Below the pieces are notes generated by a model. The model searched no databases and had not been told where the DNA came from. It saw nothing but the letters and a program-made list of their open reading frames with translations. From positions 7,316,001 to 7,380,000 of the forward strand of contig NC_087092.1 in NCBI RefSeq assembly GCF_963855985.1: 64,000 bases of DNA, written 5' to 3'. A program made the translations under genes and the position numbers. Position 1 is the first letter of the stretch, and each line of letters starts with the position of its first letter. This DNA comes from Ostrinia nubilalis. Taxonomy: Eukaryota; Arthropoda; Insecta; Lepidoptera; Crambidae. This document shows positions 57,869-64,000 of the stretch, piece after piece.

Positions 57869-58110
57869 TTCGTTCGTTTCAGCCGAAAAGACGTCCACTG
57901 CTGGACAAAGGCCTCCCCCAAGGATTTCCACGAAGACCGATCCTGCACCGCTCGCATACAGGCACCTCCCGCGACCTTCACCAGATCGTCGGTCCACCTA
58001 GAGGGAGGCCTGCCCACGCTACGTCTTTCGGCTCGTGGTCGCCACTCAAGAACTTTCCTGCCCCAGCGGCCATCAGCTCTACGAGCTATGTGCCCCGCCC
58101 CGTCTATGTC
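57869..58110 (-). mobile_element. RTE-type LINE 3' end
   Basis: A CGTT repeat tail precedes GACGTCCACTGCTGGACAAA. On the minus strand it reads GRPPSRWTDDLVKVAGG ... GEAFVQQWTSF. It extends farther 5' than the other fragments. Confidence 0.75.
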
Positions 58111-58599
58111 TATATGCGCTACGATTACAGGGTATCATTTTGCATAGTCGCAAGACTTCACTCCGCTGCTGTCAAATCAATGTCGCATAATGTTATCGCA
58201 ATGTGTGTGGCCCTTGGCCAAATCACAGAAGCCTATGCGAAGAAAGAGCACTTGAATGACAATGAAAATCAGGGTTACCATTTTATAAGATCTCCTCACT
58301 ATTGAGGGTAACAAAGTAACATTAATAATCTAGCCATTAATTATAGCTAGGGCATGCATTATTCGTTCGATATTGGTATTCGAATATTTCGAATACTAAA
58401 ATTTATGGTATTCGAATACTTCGAATAAAACGATTTTTTCGAATACTGCTATTTTCAATATAATGTAAATTAAAAGAAACACTTTTTGTCTATAATCATT
58501 TTAATATGAATCAATTTGCTTAATACAATCATCTAACTTCAATAACTACTTAAAAAAAAAACGCTGCTATCGAAGCTATTCGAAAAAATACTGTTCAAA

Positions 58600-59850
58600 C
58601 GAATGAAGCCCCACATCGGTGATCTGATACCTGAACACCAATTTGGTTTCCGGGAAAGACACTCCACAACTGAACAGGTCCACAGAACCATAAACATCAT
58701 CTCAGAAGCACTAGAAAAGAAACGATACTGCTCAGCTGCGTTCTTGGACATAAGTCAAGCCTTCGAAAAGGTCTGGCATAAAGGGCTCTTGTAAAAACTG
58801 AAACAGAACCTCCCATGTCCGTTCTACGAAATACTTAGGTCGTATTACAATAAACATTTATGACTATGACTATGACTATTTGAAAGACAGATGCTTTGAA
58901 GTCAGATCTGGAGACTCTTGTTCTGCCCTATGCAACATAACGTTCGGTATACCCCAGGTTAGTGTCTTGGGGCCCGTGCTATACCTATTGTTTACCGCAG
59001 ACCTGCCAACAACTGCAAATACATTCACAGGAACCTTTGCTGACGACAATGTAACAATGGCAACACACGACGATCCAGTCACGGCCTCACTCTATCTCCA
59101 GGAAAGCCTGACGGAAATGGAGAAATGGTACCATTCATGGCGTATTAAAGCGAACGGAGAAAAATCTGTGCATGTTCATGTAACCTTCACTCTCAGGAGA
59201 AACTCCTGCCCACCAGTTAAACTTAATGGTATCCAAATACCTCAGGCTCAGCCGCTGAGGACGTTAGGTATCAGGGCTTGCACTTGGATCGCAGGCTAAC
59301 CTGGAGAAAGCATATATGGACAAACAGAGGAAGGACCTAAATGCCAAACTAAGAAACATGATGTGGCTTGTCGGAGTCCAATCACAGCTGAACACTAGTA
59401 GCAAAATGATGGTCTACAAAACTATCCTTAAACCTATCTGGACCTATCTGTGGGGAACAGCTGCCAACTCCAATCTCAACATAATCGAGCGCTTCGAGAC
59501 AAAAGCCATACGTTTGATTTACCAAATCCCGTGTATATCAGCAACAGGCTCATGTATCAGGACTTGCCATTGCCCACAGTCAGAGAGGAAATAAAGAGCC
59601 ACACACTCCGCTACAAGGATAAACTTTCAAATCATCCAAACTCATCAGTCCAACAACTCATGACCATTGAAGGCTTCCTATTCAGCAGACTGCAAAGAGC
59701 TAATGTCAGGACAGCTATTCCAGGACAGTTGAGAAACCATGACCACTGAGGGCAACTGAGTCACTGGACTCCTGCTGACTTACTACGAACAAAAAATCTC
59801 ATTACAACAGGAGATAACTACACCATAACACTAGCCAAGTAGCCACCATC
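58600..59850 (+). pseudogene. Broken Jockey-clade LINE reverse transcriptase
   Basis: Fragments in different frames read IPEHQFGFRERHSTTEQV, AAFLDISQAFEKVWH, GIPQVSVLGPVLYLLF, TFADDNVTMAT, then TILKPIWTYLWGTA and LPTVREEIKSHTLRY. These are Jockey-type reverse transcriptase and C-terminal segments in the right order. It has a stop after about 58794, an insert near 58841-58869, a frameshift near 59298, and FADD in place of YADD. It is inactive and 5'-truncated; the 3' end is approximate. Confidence 0.85.
58845..58872 (+). repeat. Micro-insert with AATAAA and TGACTA repeats in the Jockey relic
   Basis: A stretch reading AATAAACATT then about three TGACTA-like units interrupts the otherwise continuous reverse-transcriptase frame. 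It resembles only the extreme 3' tail of another LINE. Confidence 0.5.
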
Positions 59851-60159
59851 GGAAACCATATGCCTGGCACTTTAACATTTTTCGCGAATATTGGTTGGCA
59901 CTTGAAGGGATATCTGCGATTGCGCGCACTTGTCCATTCATCTAACCTTACCGCTAACTTATTGCCTGCAGTTTTAATAGTTTTAAAAAGTTTTATTAAG
60001 TAGTTTGCGGTCAGATATTTTTACAAGTTTTTAATAGGAAAGGCGTATTCGTATTGTTCGAAAAGACCGAATAATTGTATAGATGCTATTCGAATAATAA
60101 ATGTGGCGAATATCCGAATATTATGGATATCCGGATATCCGAATTGCATGCCCTAATTA

Positions 60160-60901
60160 TAGCCCGACCAGGAACATAAAAACCCTCGCCATGTTGCGGA
60201 AAACTAATGGTACTAATTTATTTTAATGGCAACAGTAACTGAAAACTTCATTGACATGTCACCTTGCATGTCAGTCTATTGCTGTCAAAGTGTAAACAAA
60301 CTTTATTTTAAATGTGCGCAATTGATTTTGTGAATTAAATTGCTAAAATCGTTTTATAGTCGTGAAAGAAAAGTGGTTCACAATGTGTTAAAGTATTTGT
60401 CGATGAGAAATACTAAGGGTTCGGACAATATTTTCATTGAATAATGTTTCCGACAAAGGTTGTCAAATTGACTGACATGTTTATCGTATAGTACAGTCCA
60501 CTATGAAAATTTGCTGTGGTTTGTTTCAACTACCTGTTTTAAAGTTTTTTGTCACTTTCTAAGGGTTGAATTTTATGGAATTGGGAAAGAAGTACCGAGT
60601 TTGAAGCGTTCATGAGCAGACATTGCAGTTAAATATTCAAGTTCTGAATTTGATTATTGATGAATAATAAAATAAATCCTACTAGCTCGATTGATGGTTT
60701 CATTTAATTTTTTTAATCCAGGTTACTTATAATAATATTTTTTGTTAATTTATGAAAATATCAAATTAGCCCGTAATCCTGAATCCTGATACATAAAGTT
60801 AGGCTATTAATTTAACACAGGTACGACTGTACTCAGTGTTGCACTATCAAATGCAATTGACGCGCCTCTATGCCAGGGTTTTTATGTTCCTGGTCAGGCT
60901 A
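60160..60901. mobile_element. TIR element family X, copy 3 (742 bp)
   Basis: Terminal inverted repeats begin TAGCCCGACCAGGAACAT and TAGCCTGACCAGGAACAT, followed by AAAAACCCT, with TA target duplications as in the Tc1/mariner superfamily. Same orientation as the copy at 11102. The left tip is duplicated by a later hAT insertion (58340-58347). No transposase is encoded. Confidence 0.85.
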
Positions 60902-60903
60902 TA

Positions 60904-61720
60904 CATTTATTACCTATACGAGAAAGTAAAGCAACATGCGGTTTTATTTTAATTTGTAAAATATTTGTAACAGTTTGTTCTAAATTTAGTTTTACAACAG
61001 TATTGCTGTTTCAGCTGTGACTGTGAAGCTTTGGGAAAATAAATAAATAGAAAAAATATTAACATAAATATTTATTTAAGTTTTTATGTTCATTATCATA
61101 ATATGCCAATTTAAGTTACACTGTGTGACAAGTCTTTGACACTAAACAAACTCTTCAGCTTAACGTAAGTGGAATTAATCCTTTTTGTTTGATCACATAT
61201 AAAAATAACAAAAGTGTTAAGGAAAACTTCTTCTTTGGTATGGTATCACCACGGAGTTATAATGGCGGCAACTCTGTATCACTGACTTGTAACTTTCAAA
61301 CAGTATGAATAATAAGGGCACCACATTGGTTTTCTTTCTGAAAAAAGGCTTTCACTTTTAGTACTAACCCTTTAGCACTATTTCATTGAAATAAAAATAC
61401 AATAAACGCACAGAAGACTGAAATTGAGTCAACTGACGTGACATTTATAATTTGTTGACATTATGACAGTTTGACAAGACTAGGGATTGAAAAAGTTTTA
61501 ATTGAAAAAGTAAAATGACAATTTATTAAAACGATTCACAAGGATATAATCGATTAAAAATATTTATAAAATGTTCTGATACTTGCTGTAGCGATTATCC
61601 AATCCTGGTTTCTACTGAAAAACTACCTTATGGCAAGATTTTAATAAAATAATAAAATCTTTATCTTCTCTTTCACAATCTATAAAAGTTCATTTGGTCT
61701 ATTATTATACATGTGCTATG
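60904..61720. other. Unassigned AT-rich sequence
   Basis: No feature found. Confidence 0.6.
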
Positions 61721-61909
61721 AATGAGGGTTTTCGCGATTGAAAAATCCGCGAGATAGCAAAACGTAGACGCGAGGTCCAAATGCTGCATGGTTGGTGGAT
61801 TTTGACATATCTGTCAATGTCATGTCAAAAATAACCAATCATGCAGCATTTGGACCTCACGTCTACGTATTGCCATCTGGCGGATTTTTCAATCGCGAAA
61901 ACCCTCATT
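61721..61909. mobile_element. 189-bp foldback MITE
   Basis: Ends AATGAGGGTTTTCGCGATTG and its reverse complement. Arms of about 85 bases (CCAAATGCTGCATG, GACGTGAGG) pair with several mismatches around a TGACATATCTGTCA centre. No coding sequence. Confidence 0.8.
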
Positions 61910-62479
61910 GGCATTGATTATGAGAGACTGGCAACTATACTAGGTTGATATATGTTTCTCTCACTTCAACTGGCATTGGATTCAACATCGGATTCTGACA
62001 CTTTTACAGTTATGATACCATGAATATCAGTTTATGGTCCTAATTATTTTTATTTTATTTTCGACCTTCGACCAGTTAGACACTTTAGATAGCTTCTTGT
62101 AATAGTGTCAATATCTTTTTAGCTTTTAACGCAAATCTTCTTCAAAGTCTTCAAAGCAGTTTAATCGATTTATTTTATTTTCAAAATCGATATTTTATTG
62201 TCTATGATGGCCGCAGGAACATCACTATACATGGACTCCCAGCAATAAAGTACGGTAATGCCTCGTACAGATTTTATCGGCAAAAATTATGGAACTTGAT
62301 AGGTTTTAGACCATGCCACGCACCAAAACGTCCGGAAGTTGTAATAGTATTATAGAATAAACGTTAAAATACTTATTTATTTAATTTTTCAATGCTTAAG
62401 TGTCCATTAGAATGAAAGGGTGCTTAATGTATTAAAAAAATTAGAAAATAATTATGATGGGTTAATGTTTTTGGGCGGT
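61910..62479. other. Unassigned AT-rich sequence
   Basis: No feature found. Confidence 0.6.
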
Positions 62480-62690
62480 TTTTTAGGCGGTTTCTGACAA
62501 TGTCCTTTCATCAAAATCGGTTCAGTAAACCAGTGCGACGTGAAAGCAAGACAGACAGACAAAGTTACTTTCGCATTTTATAATATTAGTATAGAAGTAT
62601 AGATAGCAGGCTCGGTGAACTTCGGAAATAATGCGTGACATGAAGCACATGAAGTGTCAATCGCGGAAAATGGCGGAGTAAATACCTACT
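62480..62690 (+). repeat. LINE-like 3' fragment
   Basis: AAATCGGTTCAGTAAACCAG, AGACAGACAGACAAAG and TTATAATATTAGTATAGAAG form the typical 3' end of the repeat class at 49030. A second piece follows at 62607 (GCAGGCTCGGTGAACTTCGG). Confidence 0.5.
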
Positions 62691-63063
62691 TAATTAGATT
62701 TAAATTACATTATCGAAGTTTTTTTGACTAACCATTTTAAAATATTTTATAGCAGGGTTCCCCAAGCTATGAGTCGCGACGCGACCCAGTGGTGGGTGGC
62801 GAGCGAACATTGAGTGGACCCTGCCTGTAGAACAAACACCACCCTACCGATCCGAGTCCTTTATTTAGGTATACATATTAATAACGGTTCAATTTCTAAA
62901 ATGTAAGATTAGTTAGCAGTGGCTATTTATCTAATATTATAATAGCGATTGGTTGCAAACACAACAGTTATTTAGAAGAAAGTAAATGCTTTATGCATGC
63001 AGATATTTAGAATAATTTAATTATAATTAATAAAAACATAGTTAATTCAATTTGTAAACGTCA
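62691..63063. other. Unassigned AT-rich 3' flank of paralogue B
   Basis: A short segment near 62755-62830 (GGGTTCCCCAAGCTATGAGT, CGCGACCCAGTGGTGGGTGG) looks like part of a dispersed repeat. No gene. Confidence 0.5.
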
Positions 63064-63069
63064 TTTATT
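63064..63069 (-). terminator. Polyadenylation signal of paralogue B
   Basis: AATAAA on the minus strand about 115 bases after the stop codon. Confidence 0.55.
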
Positions 63070-63184
63070 AAGGTATTTTACAGTACATCCAAATCATGAG
63101 TGAAAACTTATGAAAGGAGTGCCTTAATACATGCAATATTTCAGCTGGCTGTTCTTAGCGCCCTATCTAGTTCCAGTTGTGAAG

Positions 63185-63793
63185 TTAGCCCAGTTGCTCG
63201 GGGAGGACGATTGCCTCGGGGACAACGACGGGTACGACGGGCATCACGGGGACGGATTCGGGGACCACCACCTCAGGGGCAATGGTCTCGGGAAGGACGA
63301 TAGCTTCAGGGATGACGACGGGGAGCACAGGGGCGGGGAGGACGATCGATTCAGGGATGACCTCGGGGGCAACGGGTTGAGGGATGACGATGGGGGTAGG
63401 GAACACGATGGGCTGCTCGGGCTCGGGAACGACGATGGGGGTAGGGAACACGATGGGTTGCTCGGGCTCGGGAACGACGATGGGAGTGGGGAAGACGATG
63501 GGCTGTTCAGGCTCAGGGATAACGATGGGGGTGGGGAAGACGATGGGCAGCTCGGGCTCGGGGACGACAATGGGGGTAGGGAAGACGATGGGCTGTTCAG
63601 GCTCAGGGATAACGATGGGAGTGGGGAAGACGGGTCCTACAATCTCGGGAACGATCACAGGAGCGGGCACGGGCTTGTCGACGACGACGGCATCGCTGGA
63701 GCCTCCGTCAACGTTAACGATGATCTGCACCAGCGGCAGGGGGTTGGCGGCGGCCACAGCCAGGAGGGCGAAGAAAGCAACGAAGGTTTTCAT
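63185..63793 (-). CDS. Secreted Pro/Val/Ile/Glu-rich 15-residue-repeat protein (paralogue B)
   Basis: The 202-residue frame starts MKTFVAFFALLAVAAA (signal peptide, likely cut before NPLP). Its first 48 or so residues are almost identical to paralogue A at 50087-50779. The repeat region then differs: about six copies of a 15-residue unit of the type VFPTPIVIPEPEQPI (roughly residues 54-143), followed by a degenerate tail of VIPEAIVLPE-like pieces closer to paralogue A. The product should be extracellular, acidic and proline-rich; no named family is recognised. The 5' structure (short non-coding exon, small intron, ATG just after the acceptor) matches A, so this is a recent tandem duplicate whose repeats have been separately homogenised. 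More copies may lie beyond the right edge. Confidence 0.85.
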   Translation of the reverse strand: MKTFVAFFALLAVAAANPLPLVQIIVNVDGGSSDAVVVDKPVPAPVIVPEIVGPVFPTPIVIPEPEQPIVFPTPIVVPEPELPIVFPTPIVIPEPEQPIVFPTPIVVPEPEQPIVFPTPIVVPEPEQPIVFPTPIVIPQPVAPEVIPESIVLPAPVLPVVIPEAIVLPETIAPEVVVPESVPVMPVVPVVVPEAIVLPEQLG

Positions 63794-63804
63794 TGTTTTT
63801 TTTG

Positions 63805-64000
63805 CTGAAATGAAATTAATTGAATTAGAATAATTTTTGTTACTATCAAATATTTGTTATTATCAAATACCAAATTATATCCATCATCATAAAGCAAATA
63901 ATATTTAATTGTGGACCACTTATGTAATACATTAACTCACCTTGTTTTACAAGAATTCAATGAAAACTATGCTCTTAAACGAAATTTTTAGTGTTTATAT
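63805..64000 (-). promoter_or_regulatory. Promoter, non-coding exon 1 and intron of paralogue B
   Basis: ATATAAACA (63992-64000, minus) at the window edge is a TATA box. The exon, with CATAGTTTTCATTG as in paralogue A, ends at 63941 before donor GTGAGT. The acceptor TTTCATTTCAG ends at 63805, giving a 136-bp intron. Confidence 0.7.

Larger units (their letters stand above)
58348..60155. mobile_element. hAT-type element, 1.8 kb, carrying a Jockey LINE fragment
   Basis: Ends are TAGGGCATGCATT (left) and TAGGGCATGCAAT (right, reverse complement), flanked by the 8-bp duplication ATTATAGC at 58340-58347 and 60156-60163. Subterminal regions on both sides are full of ATTCGAATA-like motifs. The interior has no hAT transposase; it is occupied by a broken LINE. 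The target duplication lies in the first bases of the TIR element at 60160, so this insertion is younger than that one. Confidence 0.82.

Noticed and set aside
63131..63833. Long + strand frames (Asp/Gly-rich and Gly/Thr-rich)
   Set aside because: Antisense by-products of the repeat array in paralogue B.

Overview
The window looks like nuclear genomic DNA of a moth or butterfly (Lepidoptera). It is AT-rich and intron-bearing, its ecdysteroid P450 genes are of insect type, and it is crowded with repeats typical of Lepidoptera: RTE- and Jockey-like LINE tails, tRNA-derived SINE sequence, hairpin MITEs and hAT elements with 8-bp target duplications. There are no bacterial-style operons. Recognisable protein genes cover only a small part of the 64 kb.

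The core is a convergent pair of steroid-hormone P450 genes. CYP18A1 (+, six coding exons, 18593-20926, 535 residues) is the ecdysteroid 26-hydroxylase/oxidase that inactivates 20-hydroxyecdysone. CYP306A1/phantom (-, seven coding exons, 25520-22447, 538 residues) is the 25-hydroxylase of ecdysone synthesis. One enzyme makes the hormone and the other destroys it, and their 3' ends lie about 1.5 kb apart. The gap holds a decayed, internally deleted copy of CYP18A1 exon 3 (about 21596-21733) between near-identical short direct repeats. A TATA-like/initiator pair (18407/18439) fits a CYP18A1 promoter, and CYP306A1 has a clear acceptor just before its ATG, implying a non-coding first exon.

A second gene family is a pair of same-strand paralogues, 50087-50779 and 63185-63793 (both -). 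They encode secreted Pro/Val/Ile/Glu-rich proteins. Signal peptides, promoters, 5' exons and intron placement are nearly alike, but their 15-residue repeats have diverged into different consensus sequences.

The rest is mobile DNA and unassigned sequence. Main elements: a 5'-truncated RTE LINE with a 13-bp target duplication (41620-43902); two hAT-type elements (45517-47837 and 58348-60155, the second carrying a broken Jockey LINE); three copies of a ~742-bp terminal-inverted-repeat element with TA duplications (11102, 38466, 60160), one of them split by the second hAT; hairpin MITEs; and a very young 1.5-kb LTR element (52090-53581) with identical 340-bp LTRs.

The interior of that LTR element is the most unusual object here. 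It contains about ten successive hairpins sharing an outer stem, and the two stem sides change together between units. The G-U wobble pattern favours the same strand that carries the LTR TATA box and tRNA-like primer site. It looks like a TRIM-type retroelement built around a repeated RNA structure.

Regions 26-41 kb and 0-18 kb hold no gene I can support. They contain scattered GC-rich islands, a cluster of CACGTG E-boxes (15.97-16.44 kb) and a possible TATA promoter with a splice donor (15460-15601).
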